This document shows, piece after piece, positions 1-8,081 of a stretch of 64,000 nucleotides of DNA. A program made the position numbers and the translations under genes. The stretch lies in NCBI RefSeq assembly GCF_024029915.1, contig NZ_CP097478.1, positions 1,310,919-1,374,918 on the forward strand, read 5' to 3'. The notes beneath the pieces are model-generated. The model saw only the letters and a list, made by a program, of their open reading frames with translations, ran no database searches and was not told the origin of the DNA. The stretch is from Fructilactobacillus ixorae. GTDB lineage: Bacteria > Bacillota > Bacilli > Lactobacillales > Lactobacillaceae. Position 1 is the first letter of the stretch. Every line of letters starts with the position of its first letter.

Positions 1-545
1 GCTACTTGTAAATACAGCAAGCCAATAAACATTGCTAAAAAGGCAAAATCGAGCCCCAACCGGTTCGGATTGGGAATTAAACTTCCCAGTCCGCCCCCGA
101 GCCCGGAAGCGATGATCCAGGTCAAGTAAGCCACTACGTTCGCCGTATTTAACCATGGAAACGACAGTTGGCGGTTAGTGTAGTTTAACTTGTTCATGCT
201 TAACGCAAAGGTTTCATCCGTCAGTAACGAACCGATGATGACGTTGCGCAGTAATGTTTCCTTTTTCATAACCGGCGCCACGGTCATCCCCATCAGTAAC
301 ATCCGGGCTGAGAGGAGGAACACCGACAGGATAATGGCGGAAAATGAACTCCCTGCAAGTAACATGCTGACAATTACAAACTGGGCGGCGCCCGAATACG
401 TAATGGCCGACATCAACACAATCATGATTACGTTTAGACCGGCCGCTTTGGCCACAACGCCAAACGCCAACCCGACGCCCACGTATCCAGATAACGTTGG
501 CACCGTATCCTTAAAGCCCGCGGCGGCGCTAAGATCATTTTTCAC
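1..545 (-). CDS. azlC: AzlC family branched-chain amino acid exporter subunit (3' end outside window)
   Basis: The reverse strand reads from a GTG at 545 (MKNDLSAAAGFKDTVPTLSG...) and runs off the left edge after about 181 codons; the family is usually near 230-240 residues. Early segments such as GYVGVGLAFG and SAITYSGAAQFV are typical of AzlC, the large membrane subunit of a two-part branched-chain amino acid (azaleucine) exporter. A GGGAGG ribosome site precedes the GTG by about 8 bases. It begins 3 bases after the stop of the upstream APC permease, so the two are probably co-transcribed. The small partner AzlD would be expected just beyond the window; that is inference. Confidence 0.85.
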   Translation of the reverse strand, partial: MKNDLSAAAGFKDTVPTLSGYVGVGLAFGVVAKAAGLNVIMIVLMSAITYSGAAQFVIVSMLLAGSSFSAIILSVFLLSARMLLMGMTVAPVMKKETLLRNVIIGSLLTDETFALSMNKLNYTNRQLSFPWLNTANVVAYLTWIIASGLGGGLGSLIPNPNRLGLDFAFLAMFIGLLYLQV

Positions 546-548
546 GAA

Positions 549-1994
549 TTACGAACCTCCCTGTGAAGCTTCGCCATCCGCTGTTTTGGAATGGCGAGCA
601 CCATAGAAAATGTAAATTACAACGCCGATGATAAACCATACTACCGTCAGTAACTTGGCATCATTGCTTAGTTCCCAAAAGATTAAAAACGAAACTAGCG
701 CCGAAAGGGCCGGTAAGACGGGATACAGTGGCATCCGGAACTTTGGCACCGGTAAGTCGCGTCCCTCTCGTGGTCGGAGCGCGTAAATTCCGAGGGAAAC
801 GAACATAAAGGAAATTAAGGTTCCCGCCGAAACGAGGTTAGCAAGGAACGTAAACGGCAACATGGCCCCCACTAGGACCGCTGCAATCGTTACCACTAAG
901 AGGGCGTTTGCCGGATTGTGCTTCCGGTTCACTTTCCCCAACTTCCGGGGCAGTAAGCCGTCCCGCCCAAAGGCATAGACCAAGCGGGAACTAGCTAGTT
1001 GCGTTCCAATTAGGGAGGCAAAGATTCCCACGATGGCAACCACCGAGAGGAGGTTGGCAGTCAAGAGGTGTCCCGTGTGCCGAAGTGCCCAGGCGGACGG
1101 TTCCGCATTGCCCGCGTAGGTACTGTACTTAAACATCCCCACTAGCACCAGTGAGACGCCCACAAAGAGTAAACTCCCAATGATTAGCGTCCCGATAATC
1201 CCCCGCGGCATGTTTTTGCCAGGATCCTTTGTTTCAGCTGTATTAGAGGCAATCACATCAAAGCCCCCATACGCCACAAAGACCTGGGCGGCGCCCGCTA
1301 AAATCCCAGTAAACCCACCAAAGGCAGTGCCGGGCCGGTGTGCTGGAATAAATGGATGGTAGTTAGCCGGATGGATAGCGGTCAAGCCGACCACGATAAA
1401 CATGACCACCACGGCCACCTTTAGAATTACTAACACGTTCTCTAATTTATTCACTCCCGCGATTTTGCGACTTAACAGCAAACTCACGAGGATAATCGAA
1501 AGCGCGGCAAAGATGTCAAAAAAGCCCCCCGTTTTCGGGTTATACCCAGACGCTAGGTACGAAGGTAGGCGAAAGCCAAATTCACCTAAGAACCCCTGCA
1601 CGTAGGCCGACCAACCGGACGCCACAAAGGTAATCGCTAAAAAGTACTCGGCTAACATTAACCAACCGGCGATCCAGCCGAACCCTTCGCCAAACAAAAC
1701 GCTAATCCACGAAAACGCCGACCCAGCCACCGGTAAGGCAGCGGCAGTTTCCGCGTATGCCAAGGCCGCTAAGCCGGCCCCGATTGCACCTACTAAGAAG
1801 GAGAGCGCAACGGCCGGTCCAGCGTGCCCGGCAGCGACAATTCCCGGCAGGGTAAAGATCGCCGTCCCAACCACCATTCCGAGTCCGAGTCCCAATAAAT
1901 CCTTCGTCGTCATATGGGGTTCTAGACGCGCATCCTGATCCAACAATCCTTGGGCGGATGCTTTTCGCGTCAGTCGTTCCCAAATCTTATTCAT
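549..1994 (-). CDS. APC superfamily amino acid permease (CAT/YfnA-like)
   Basis: This 481-residue protein has about twelve hydrophobic segments. The first, around residues 35-51, contains GTAIFTLPG, the glycine-rich unwound helix of APC transporters that binds the amino acid backbone. The basic N-terminus (MNKIWERLTRKASAQGL) and overall pattern resemble the cationic amino acid transporter branch, but substrate cannot be read from sequence. The ATG start has a strong AAAAGGAGG site. It is divergent from recA and is followed after 3 bases by azlC, suggesting an amino acid import/export operon. A TATAAT lies upstream near 2037-2042 without a well-spaced -35. Confidence 0.88.
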   Translation of the reverse strand: MNKIWERLTRKASAQGLLDQDARLEPHMTTKDLLGLGLGMVVGTAIFTLPGIVAAGHAGPAVALSFLVGAIGAGLAALAYAETAAALPVAGSAFSWISVLFGEGFGWIAGWLMLAEYFLAITFVASGWSAYVQGFLGEFGFRLPSYLASGYNPKTGGFFDIFAALSIILVSLLLSRKIAGVNKLENVLVILKVAVVVMFIVVGLTAIHPANYHPFIPAHRPGTAFGGFTGILAGAAQVFVAYGGFDVIASNTAETKDPGKNMPRGIIGTLIIGSLLFVGVSLVLVGMFKYSTYAGNAEPSAWALRHTGHLLTANLLSVVAIVGIFASLIGTQLASSRLVYAFGRDGLLPRKLGKVNRKHNPANALLVVTIAAVLVGAMLPFTFLANLVSAGTLISFMFVSLGIYALRPREGRDLPVPKFRMPLYPVLPALSALVSFLIFWELSNDAKLLTVVWFIIGVVIYIFYGARHSKTADGEASQGGS

Positions 1995-2145
1995 TCCATT
2001 AGCCTCCTTTTAATAATTGGCATGATTATTCGTTATTATAATGGTAAATTTTTTCCAAAGATACACATTTGGGGAAATAAGTTATAATTAACGGGATGAT
2101 TCGGGACAATTTCTAACTAATGCAACGAAATATGACCATTTTTGG

Positions 2146-2174
2146 TTGGAATTTCGTAATTATTAGCGTAGAAT
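2146..2174 (+). promoter_or_regulatory. recA promoter
   Basis: TTGGAA at 2146-2151 and TAGAAT at 2169-2174 are separated by exactly 17 bases, a good sigma-A promoter about 55 bases before the recA start codon. Confidence 0.7.
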
Positions 2175-2192
2175 AATCATTATTGAAGAACC

Positions 2193-2204
2193 AAACATAC
2201 GTTC
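2193..2204 (+). promoter_or_regulatory. LexA/DinR-like SOS box upstream of recA
   Basis: AAACATACGTTC differs by one base from the Gram-positive LexA (DinR) core GAAC-N4-GTTC. It sits about 20 bases downstream of the -10 element and before the recA ribosome site, where a bound repressor would block transcription. SOS control of recA is expected; operator function here is inferred. Confidence 0.6.
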
Positions 2205-2229
2205 ACACCAAACAGAAAGGGTGATTTGA

Positions 2230-3324
2230 ATGGCTGCAAATTCAAAAAAGAGCGCACAAGATGCTCGTCAAGCTGAACTTGACAAAGCTTTAAAACAGAT
2301 CAAAAAAGAATTCGGCACCGGAGCCATCATGCGGATGGGTGAAACGCCTAATTCTAACGTGGAGGCCATTTCCACAGGAATTCTCTCCCTGGATATTGCC
2401 CTAGGAATTGGTGGGTTCCCCCGTGGCCGGGTCGTGGAAATTTTTGGAGCTGAATCTTCTGGAAAGACCACCATTGCCCTGCAGACCGTGGCCGAATTGC
2501 AAAAAAACGGTGGAACTGCTGCCTACATTGATGCCGAAAATGCGATGGATCCAGAGTACGCTAAGGCCCTCGGGGTTGACATCGATGACTTATTACTATC
2601 CCAACCAGGAACCGGTGAAGAAGGACTGCAAATTGCAGATGCCCTGATTGGTTCGGGCGCCATTGACCTCGTGGTGGTGGACTCCGTGGCTGCGTTAGTC
2701 CCGAAATCCGAAATTGAAGGAGACATTGGTGATTCCCACGTGGGGCTCCAAGCCCGCTTAATGTCACAAGCCCTGCGGAAATTAACCGCTAACATCAACA
2801 AGACCAAGACCGTCGTGATTTTCATCAACCAACTCCGGGAAAAAGTCGGCGTTATGTTTGGAAATCCGGAAACCACGCCAGGTGGTCGAGCTCTGAAGTT
2901 CTACTCCAGTGTGCGCTTGCGGGTCAGCGGTAGCAAGCAATCCAAGGAAGGCCAAGAGGTCGTGGGAAAAGAAACCAAGATTAAAGTGGCTAAGAACAAG
3001 GTTGCGCCACCATTCAAAACCGTTGATACATTGATGAGTTTCGGACACGGAATCGAACCGGTTGCCGACATGGTGAACCTGGCCGTGGACAAGGATATCA
3101 TTAACAAATCCGGCTCCTGGTATTCCTATGGAGAAGAACGCCTCGGTCAAGGATTGAACAAAACCGTGGCCAACCTCAAGGAAAAACCAGAACTTGTGGC
3201 TGAATTAACGCATAAAGTCCGAGTTGCCTATGGGATTGAAAAAGAATCAGACCAAGGGACTGATGCAGAGGCCACTCCGAGTGAAACCGAACCAACCCCA
3301 ACTGAAACAGATTTAGACGTTTAA
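2230..3324 (+). CDS. recA: Recombinase RecA
   Basis: RecA is the ATP-dependent strand-exchange protein of homologous recombination and the co-protease that triggers LexA cleavage. The 364-residue product begins [20 protein letters not shown]; the Walker A loop GAESSGKTT lies at residues 73-81, and the [11 protein letters not shown]alker B strand, the [19 protein letters not shown] segment and the [13 protein letters not shown] loop follow in order. The tail is acidic and Thr/Pro/Glu rich, as in other lactobacilli. The start has an AGAAAGGGTG ribosome site. Promoter and SOS-like box lie upstream and a strong hairpin terminator directly follows. The usual neighbour cinA is not present. Confidence 0.98.
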   Translation: MAANSKKSAQDARQAELDKALKQIKKEFGTGAIMRMGETPNSNVEAISTGILSLDIALGIGGFPRGRVVEIFGAESSGKTTIALQTVAELQKNGGTAAYIDAENAMDPEYAKALGVDIDDLLLSQPGTGEEGLQIADALIGSGAIDLVVVDSVAALVPKSEIEGDIGDSHVGLQARLMSQALRKLTANINKTKTVVIFINQLREKVGVMFGNPETTPGGRALKFYSSVRLRVSGSKQSKEGQEVVGKETKIKVAKNKVAPPFKTVDTLMSFGHGIEPVADMVNLAVDKDIINKSGSWYSYGEERLGQGLNKTVANLKEKPELVAELTHKVRVAYGIEKESDQGTDAEATPSETEPTPTETDLDV

Positions 3325-3334
3325 CCACCATGCC

Positions 3335-3376
3335 AAACTAAAAGAGCCATCTCAAATGAGATGACTCTTTTAGTTT
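3335..3376. terminator. Bidirectional terminator between recA and bioY
   Basis: Arms 3335-3353 and 3358-3376 pair over 19 positions around an AAAT loop, with one C/A mismatch on the plus strand that becomes a G-U pair on the minus strand. A-rich and T-rich flanks lie on both sides, so it can serve both convergent genes. Confidence 0.85.
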
Positions 3377-3920
3377 AGCGGAGCTGTGGCAGCCGGTGAT
3401 GACGTTGTAATTGAGTTACAATCAGCGCCACTAAAACGGCCTTTAACCCGTCGCCCGGGATAAAAGCCAGGCTACTTATCGCCACCTGGTTCCAACTCAA
3501 TCCGCTTTGCCACACGAGGTAGCTCGCGCCCACGCAGTTCATCAGCACCATCCCTCCCAGTAGATTGGCAAGCAAAAAACGACTGAAGTTGGGAATCCGC
3601 CGGAACCAGGTCACCAGTAAGCCAATCACATAGGCACACACCGGCCAGCTCAACAGATAGCCCGCCGTTGGTCCAGCGAAAACGCCGATCCCACCGCGAA
3701 AGCCCGCTAGTAATGGTAACCCAATTGCGACCAGCAGGAGGAACACCACTACACTCCAAAATCCTAACTTGCGACCCAATAACGAACCAGCTAGCATAAT
3801 CCCAGCACTCTGAAAGGAGATGGGAACGGGGAAAAACGGGAGATTGATTAGTGGCACGCAGCCAAGACTCGCAATAATTGCCACCATCAAACCACAGTAC
3901 GTTATTTCTTTAAGTTTCAT
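3375..3920 (-). CDS. bioY: BioY family biotin transporter (ECF S-component)
   Basis: BioY is the membrane substrate-binding component that captures biotin, alone or with the shared ECF energy-coupling module. The roughly 181-residue protein has six hydrophobic segments and the family hallmark GFRGGIGVFAGPTAGYLLSWP near the middle, as well as an N-terminal PFFPVPISFQSAGIMLAG loop. I chose ATG at 3920 over the GTG one codon earlier because AAAGGA is 9 bases away. It is a single gene convergent with recA. No BirA operator is visible upstream, and no biotin synthesis genes are in the window, consistent with biotin auxotrophy (inference). Confidence 0.9.
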   Translation of the reverse strand: MKLKEITYCGLMVAIIASLGCVPLINLPFFPVPISFQSAGIMLAGSLLGRKLGFWSVVVFLLLVAIGLPLLAGFRGGIGVFAGPTAGYLLSWPVCAYVIGLLVTWFRRIPNFSRFLLANLLGGMVLMNCVGASYLVWQSGLSWNQVAISSLAFIPGDGLKAVLVALIVTQLQRHHRLPQLR

Positions 3921-4092
3921 CACTTACCATCCTTTACATGTCGTTTATCTCATTGTGCCAAACGTGCCCCAACTTGCCTACTTGATTCGCGCCAAGCCCG
4001 TTATTTAACCACTTAGCAGCAAACAATTCTGCTAAAATGTCACTTTTCCAGTTCTGTTAAACCCTTATAAATCTGGTATACTAAAATTAATT

Positions 4093-4170
4093 GAATAGCT
4101 GGGGTGCCAATTTACGGCTGAGATCATACCCGTTGAACCTGATCTAGGTAATGCTAGCGGAGGTAACCTG
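4093..4170 (+). promoter_or_regulatory. TPP riboswitch (THI element) controlling ykoD-ykoC operon
   Basis: The conserved blocks GGGGTGCC, GGCTGAGATCATACCC, TGAACCTGATCTAGGTAATGCTAGCG and GAGGTAAC appear in order, the sequence signature of the thiamine pyrophosphate aptamer. It is followed by an intrinsic terminator and then the ykoD start, so thiamine pyrophosphate is expected to shut off the operon. Confidence 0.95.
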
Positions 4171-4194
4171 ACACACAGTTGTCAAAAAAAATTC

Positions 4195-4226
4195 AACCGT
4201 CCCCATTCTTGGAGGACGGTTTTTTA
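4195..4226 (+). terminator. Riboswitch expression-platform terminator
   Basis: ACCGTCC at 4196-4202 pairs with GGACGGT at 4214-4220, followed by TTTTTTATT. It lies between the TPP aptamer and the ykoD ribosome site, so it is the expected regulated terminator. Confidence 0.85.
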
Positions 4227-4238
4227 TTGGAGGAAGCT

Positions 4239-5642
4239 ATGCAAGCAGCAGTCACACTGCAACATTTTAGTTTTAAATACCCAAACCAAACTGAACCCTT
4301 GTTTCACGACGTCCAGTTAACAATCCCCACCGGTCAATTTTGGCTGCTAAGGGGTCCGTCTGGGTGCGGTAAATCAACCCTGTTAAAATTAGTGGCTGGG
4401 TTAAGCAACCAGAAATATCAAGGAGAAATCGCCTTAAACCGGCACTCCCTCGCCCAATTACCGGCCACGGAGCGCTCTAAGTTGGTCAACTTGATGTTAC
4501 AGGACCCCAACCAACAGTTTGTGATGCAGACGGTCGCAGGTGAGCTCCAGTTTGCTTTAGAAAATCAACAAACTGAGCCCGCCCAGATTCCGGAACGAAT
4601 TCATGCTGCCCTGGCTTTTTGTCAGATTGAACATCTCGCCGACCGCCAGGTCCTCTCCCTTTCGGGGGGCGAAAAGCAAAAGGCCATTCTGGCCACGATG
4701 GTCGCGTTGGATTCAGCCATTTTCCTATTGGATGAGCCCTTTGCTAGCATCGATCCCCAATCCAAACGTGACATCTTGCAGCAACTCCGGCAGCTACAAA
4801 CTGAACGTGGGAAAACCATCATTATTTCTGATCACGATTTAAACGGGTACCAAGACCTAGTAGACCACGTTGTGACCGTAGCACCAAAAACCCACGAACT
4901 TGAACTGCTGTCAGCGACTGCTCAAACCGAATTGTTTGCTCGGCGTCACCAGCCAATCCAACGGTTCACAATGCCAGCCACAGAAACCGGACTTTTCTGG
5001 CTCCAGGACTACCAAATTAGTTATGGCAATCCCGCGCTGCTATCGGTCGCAGACCTCCAAATTCCGGCCGGCTGCACGTTGCTAACGGGACCAAGCGGAA
5101 GTGGCAAGTCCACCCTGCTTCGCAGCCTCAGTAAGTTGCAGCAGTACACCGGTCAAATCACTCTCAACCAGTGCAACATTCAAAAAATCAAAAACAAACG
5201 CTACTACAACCAGTTAGGGCTGGTCTTTCAAGCGGCCCCCGATCAATTTTTACGGATCACCGTGGCCGAAGAATTAGAATTATCGCTGGCAACCAGTCAA
5301 TGTTCCACGTGGAACAAAGAAACCGTCCAGCAGGCCTTAGCAAAGTTACAGCTAACTGGTCACGAGCAACAGAGCGTGTATACCCTCAGCGGGGGACAAC
5401 AAAAAAAACTCCAAATTCTGGTGATGCTGATTCGGCATCCGCAAATTCTCCTGTTAGACGAACCCTTTGCTAGTCTGGATCAAGACTCCATTGCGACCGT
5501 GCAAACCTTGCTAAAACAACAATACCAAGGCCCGGATCACTTGTTGCTAGTCATCAGCCACCAGCGCTTTGCCACCCCGGGTTTTTATGACTATCACCTG
5601 CACCTTGCCAACCACACGTTTACCTACCAGGAGGCCGACTAA
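4239..5642 (+). CDS. ykoD: Double-domain ECF-type ATPase, YkoD-like (thiamine/HMP uptake)
   Basis: This 467-residue protein holds two ABC ATPase domains in tandem, as in YkoD, which powers uptake of thiamine or hydroxymethylpyrimidine with YkoC and YkoE. Domain one has Walker A GPSGCGKST at residues 39-47, signature LSGGEKQ near 137 and LLDEPF. Domain two has GPSGSGKST near residue 284, LSGGQQKK and LLLDEPF. The frame is open further upstream from a TTG at 4179, but that would translate the riboswitch terminator; the ATG at 4239 follows TTGGAGGA and is the real start. Its stop overlaps the ykoC start by one base. A perfect parS-like palindrome lies inside at 5301-5316. Confidence 0.92.
   Translation: MQAAVTLQHFSFKYPNQTEPLFHDVQLTIPTGQFWLLRGPSGCGKSTLLKLVAGLSNQKYQGEIALNRHSLAQLPATERSKLVNLMLQDPNQQFVMQTVAGELQFALENQQTEPAQIPERIHAALAFCQIEHLADRQVLSLSGGEKQKAILATMVALDSAIFLLDEPFASIDPQSKRDILQQLRQLQTERGKTIIISDHDLNGYQDLVDHVVTVAPKTHELELLSATAQTELFARRHQPIQRFTMPATETGLFWLQDYQISYGNPALLSVADLQIPAGCTLLTGPSGSGKSTLLRSLSKLQQYTGQITLNQCNIQKIKNKRYYNQLGLVFQAAPDQFLRITVAEELELSLATSQCSTWNKETVQQALAKLQLTGHEQQSVYTLSGGQQKKLQILVMLIRHPQILLLDEPFASLDQDSIATVQTLLKQQYQGPDHLLLVISHQRFATPGFYDYHLHLANHTFTYQEAD
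5301..5316. promoter_or_regulatory. parS-like ParB binding site
   Basis: TGTTCCACGTGGAACA is a perfect 16-base palindrome identical to the general bacterial parS consensus. It lies within ykoD coding sequence, as parS sites often lie inside genes near the origin. Confidence 0.75.
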
Positions 5643-6298
5643 TGAATCCCGCTATCAAATTATTCTTAATCATTCTAATTGCCTTTGAAATTTCACTAAC
5701 CCCGAACTTAACCATCAATCTGACATTAATCATCGTTTGCCTCGGCTACCTAATTTGGAAACAAACCAGCCAGCTCAAATCGGTGGGGACGTTTAGTTTA
5801 ATTGCTCTGTTACCCGCTCTCGGAATCTTCTTTTCCCAAGTTTATTATGGTGAAAACGGGCTCTACATGGGAGGCGTCCTTTTTACCCGGCTGTATGCCT
5901 ACGTGTACCTCGGATTAAGTTTTTCACTAACAACCCCCATGTTGCGCCTGGGTCAAGCCCTAGAGCAAAACGCCCACGTGCCCTCCAAGTTTGTTTATGG
6001 CGTGCTCGCAGCCATCAACCTCGTGCCCCGCTTTCAACAGGAACTAAAGGTGATCCGGGCGAGCGGTAACATGCGTGGCCAAGTGTTACATCCGTGGGGA
6101 CCCACGCTTTACTTCAAGGCGCTAGTGGTCGCCCTTGGCTGGTCCACTCACCTCGCCTGCGCCATGGAATCACAGGGCTTTGTAGAGGATCAACCCCGAA
6201 CCTTTTTTAATCCGATCCGGATTACACACCGCGATTGGCTTGCTTTTATCGGAGCGCTGGTGCTCGTCCAACTGGTGCTTTTTCTCGCGCCGGCCTAG
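5642..6298 (+). CDS. ykoC: ECF transporter T-component, YkoC-like
   Basis: This 218-residue protein with several N-terminal hydrophobic segments is the transmembrane energy-coupling (EcfT) subunit. The two short coupling motifs that contact the ATPase are visible: VIRASGNMRGQ near residue 140 and CAMESQGF near 177, variants of the family Ala-Arg-Gly motifs. The ATG shares one base with the ykoD stop (TAATG), showing tight translational coupling. The substrate-binding partner YkoE is not next to it; a ykoE gene lies at 21965-22531 on the opposite strand under its own TPP riboswitch. Confidence 0.88.
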   Translation: MNPAIKLFLIILIAFEISLTPNLTINLTLIIVCLGYLIWKQTSQLKSVGTFSLIALLPALGIFFSQVYYGENGLYMGGVLFTRLYAYVYLGLSFSLTTPMLRLGQALEQNAHVPSKFVYGVLAAINLVPRFQQELKVIRASGNMRGQVLHPWGPTLYFKALVVALGWSTHLACAMESQGFVEDQPRTFFNPIRITHRDWLAFIGALVLVQLVLFLAPA

Positions 6299-6313
6299 AA
6301 AAGGAGCAGCACG

Positions 6314-6751
6314 ATGAGTGATAATGAAACGGCTACTAAGCTAATTCAGACTTATTTTCAGCAACATCACATCACCACCATGGCCATTAACAACTTAGCC
6401 CGCGCTTATCAGGGACAATACAGTCGGCTCCCAGACCAAGAAACTACCGCAACCTGGTTAACGGACCTGCTTCGTAAGCCCACCATCTGGCAACCAGCAC
6501 TGGTCGTGATTGCAATGGTCAAGGCTGCTCCCACTTTTCCAAAGGTCCTAGCTAACGTTCCTACGGCAGAACTGTGGCAACCACAGTTGCTCCAGATTGC
6601 CAGTGTGAACGGGACGATTGGGATTTCTAACTACTTTGAAATCACGTGCAACCAGCGTGCGCTGTGCACCCGTTACTTACCCAATCCTGATCCATTGGCA
6701 CTGGCATTCAGTGCGGCCCTTTCCGCTCAACTAGCCCAAGCGGATTCATAA
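6314..6751 (+). CDS. PgpA/YutG-like small protein in the TPP-riboswitch operon
   Basis: This 145-residue soluble protein starts 15 bases after ykoC behind AAAGGAG and so belongs to the riboswitch operon. Its C-terminal half (VNGTIGISNYFEIT..., then an Ala-rich helix LALAFSAALSAQLAQ) resembles the YutG/PgpA-like family of small alpha-helical proteins related to phosphatidylglycerophosphatase A. I have no alignment, so the assignment is moderate. Its position under thiamine control suggests a role in thiamine metabolism, for example removing phosphate from a thiamine intermediate, but that is inference from context only. No membrane segment is evident. Confidence 0.5.
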   Translation: MSDNETATKLIQTYFQQHHITTMAINNLARAYQGQYSRLPDQETTATWLTDLLRKPTIWQPALVVIAMVKAAPTFPKVLANVPTAELWQPQLLQIASVNGTIGISNYFEITCNQRALCTRYLPNPDPLALAFSAALSAQLAQADS

Positions 6752-6811
6752 CCCGGGAATTAAATTTTCGTTACAGCGGCCGAACTCCACAGGGAATTTG
6801 CTAAAATAGAA

Positions 6812-7195
6812 CTAATCGCTTGCTACCGACTGCTTAGTGAGCGTGACGGTACTCGTACTAACCAACTGGTCATCATGTTGAACGACCACCTGCCACACCT
6901 GGAGCCGGTGCCCCACTTGTAGTGGCGTTGCAACGGCCGTGATTTTACCGGTGCGCACCGCATGTAGATGATGCGTTTCAATGTTAACGCCCACAGCCAC
7001 TTCAGCTGGTCCCAGCTGTTGACTGGCGCCCATGCTGGCCGCCGTTTCTGCCAACACACAGCTTATCCCACCGTGCATCAAACCATGGGGTTGCTGGTCC
7101 TGTTCGGTTACGTCCAGCGTTAACACGATCCGGTCGGAAGTCACTTGCTCCGTTTGAATGTGCAATAAGTCAATTAAATTCACGTGCTTCACCAC
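6812..7195 (-). CDS. menI: Hotdog-fold acyl-CoA thioesterase, MenI/PaaI-like
   Basis: This 127-residue single-domain hotdog protein carries the motif [16 protein letters not shown] at residues 39-54, the catalytic helix of the PaaI/MenI thioesterases. Divergence from menB and menE 50 bases away suggests it hydrolyses 1,4-dihydroxy-2-naphthoyl-CoA, the product of MenB. The start is uncertain: the open frame begins at a GTG (7195) with an AAAGTGG-like site nearby, and a second GTG at 7183 is possible. Specificity for DHNA-CoA is inferred from the neighbours; a general acyl-CoA thioesterase cannot be excluded. Confidence 0.75.
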   Translation of the reverse strand: MVKHVNLIDLLHIQTEQVTSDRIVLTLDVTEQDQQPHGLMHGGISCVLAETAASMGASQQLGPAEVAVGVNIETHHLHAVRTGKITAVATPLQVGHRLQVWQVVVQHDDQLVSTSTVTLTKQSVASD

Positions 7196-7245
7196 TTTCG
7201 TTAATTTACTACCGTTTTATTCCATTATTACCATTGGAGGTTCGT

Positions 7246-8067
7246 ATGACAACTACCTGGGAAACAATTTCAAATCACTACCAAGACATCTTGTTTGAAC
7301 GACGCGACAAGGTGGCTAAAATCACGATTAACCGGCCCGAAAAACGAAACGCCTTTACGCCCCAAACCGTCAACGAACTGATTGACGCCTTTGCGCAATG
7401 CCGTGACGATGAAACCATCGGGGTCATCATTCTTACCGGCCAGGGCGACCTGGCCTTTTGTTCCGGTGGGGACCAGAGTGTCCGCGGGAACGGTGGTTAC
7501 GTTGGCAGTGATCACATCCCCCGCTTAAACGTCCTCGACTTACAACATCTGATCCGGGTGATTCCGAAACCCGTGATCGCCATGGTTCGGGGCTGGTCCG
7601 TCGGTGGTGGGAACGTGCTCCAGCTGGTCTGTGATCTAACGATTGCCGCTGACAACGCCAAGTTTGCGCAATCTGGTCCCAAGGTCGGTAGTTTTGACGG
7701 GGGCTACGGTTCCGGTCTCCTCGCCGACACGATTGGCATCAAGCGGGCCAAAGAGGTTTGGTTCACGTGTAAAACCTATTCCGCTGATGAAGCCTTTCAA
7801 ATGGGCTGGATTAACAAGGTTGTGCCGTTAGCCGACGTGGAAACAGAAACTCTCGACTGGTGTGACGTGCTCCTGCAACGCTCGCCGATGGCCCTTCGCT
7901 TGATCAAAGCCTCGATGAACGCCGCCACCGACGGCCTCGCTGGGATTCAGCAACTAGCCGGGGACTCCACTTTGCTCTACTACACCAGTGATGAAGCCAA
8001 AGAAGGGCGCGATGCCTTTTTAGAAAAGCGGAAACCTAACTTTGACCAATTCCCTAAATTCCCCTAG
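7246..8067 (+). CDS. menB: 1,4-dihydroxy-2-naphthoyl-CoA synthase
   Basis: MenB closes the second ring of the naphthoate nucleus in menaquinone synthesis, converting o-succinylbenzoyl-CoA to DHNA-CoA. The 273-residue crotonase-fold protein shows [14 protein letters not shown] near the N-terminus, [11 protein letters not shown] near residue 80 (oxyanion-hole region and MenB-type insertion), and [21 protein letters not shown], a strong MenB signature. The ATG at 7246 has TGGAGG 5 bases upstream; an in-frame TTG at 7234 overlaps that site and is unlikely. menE follows after 14 bases. menF, menD, menC and menA are not in the window. Confidence 0.93.
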   Translation: MTTTWETISNHYQDILFERRDKVAKITINRPEKRNAFTPQTVNELIDAFAQCRDDETIGVIILTGQGDLAFCSGGDQSVRGNGGYVGSDHIPRLNVLDLQHLIRVIPKPVIAMVRGWSVGGGNVLQLVCDLTIAADNAKFAQSGPKVGSFDGGYGSGLLADTIGIKRAKEVWFTCKTYSADEAFQMGWINKVVPLADVETETLDWCDVLLQRSPMALRLIKASMNAATDGLAGIQQLAGDSTLLYYTSDEAKEGRDAFLEKRKPNFDQFPKFP

Positions 8068-8081
8068 AAATCAGGCTTACC

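Noticed and set aside
4179..4238. Upstream TTG extension of the ykoD frame
   Set aside because: It would translate through the TPP riboswitch terminator; the ATG at 4239 has a proper ribosome site.
7751..7770. CACGTG-containing sequence in menB as a parS site
   Set aside because: TTCACGTG is present but the outer arms differ at three or more positions.
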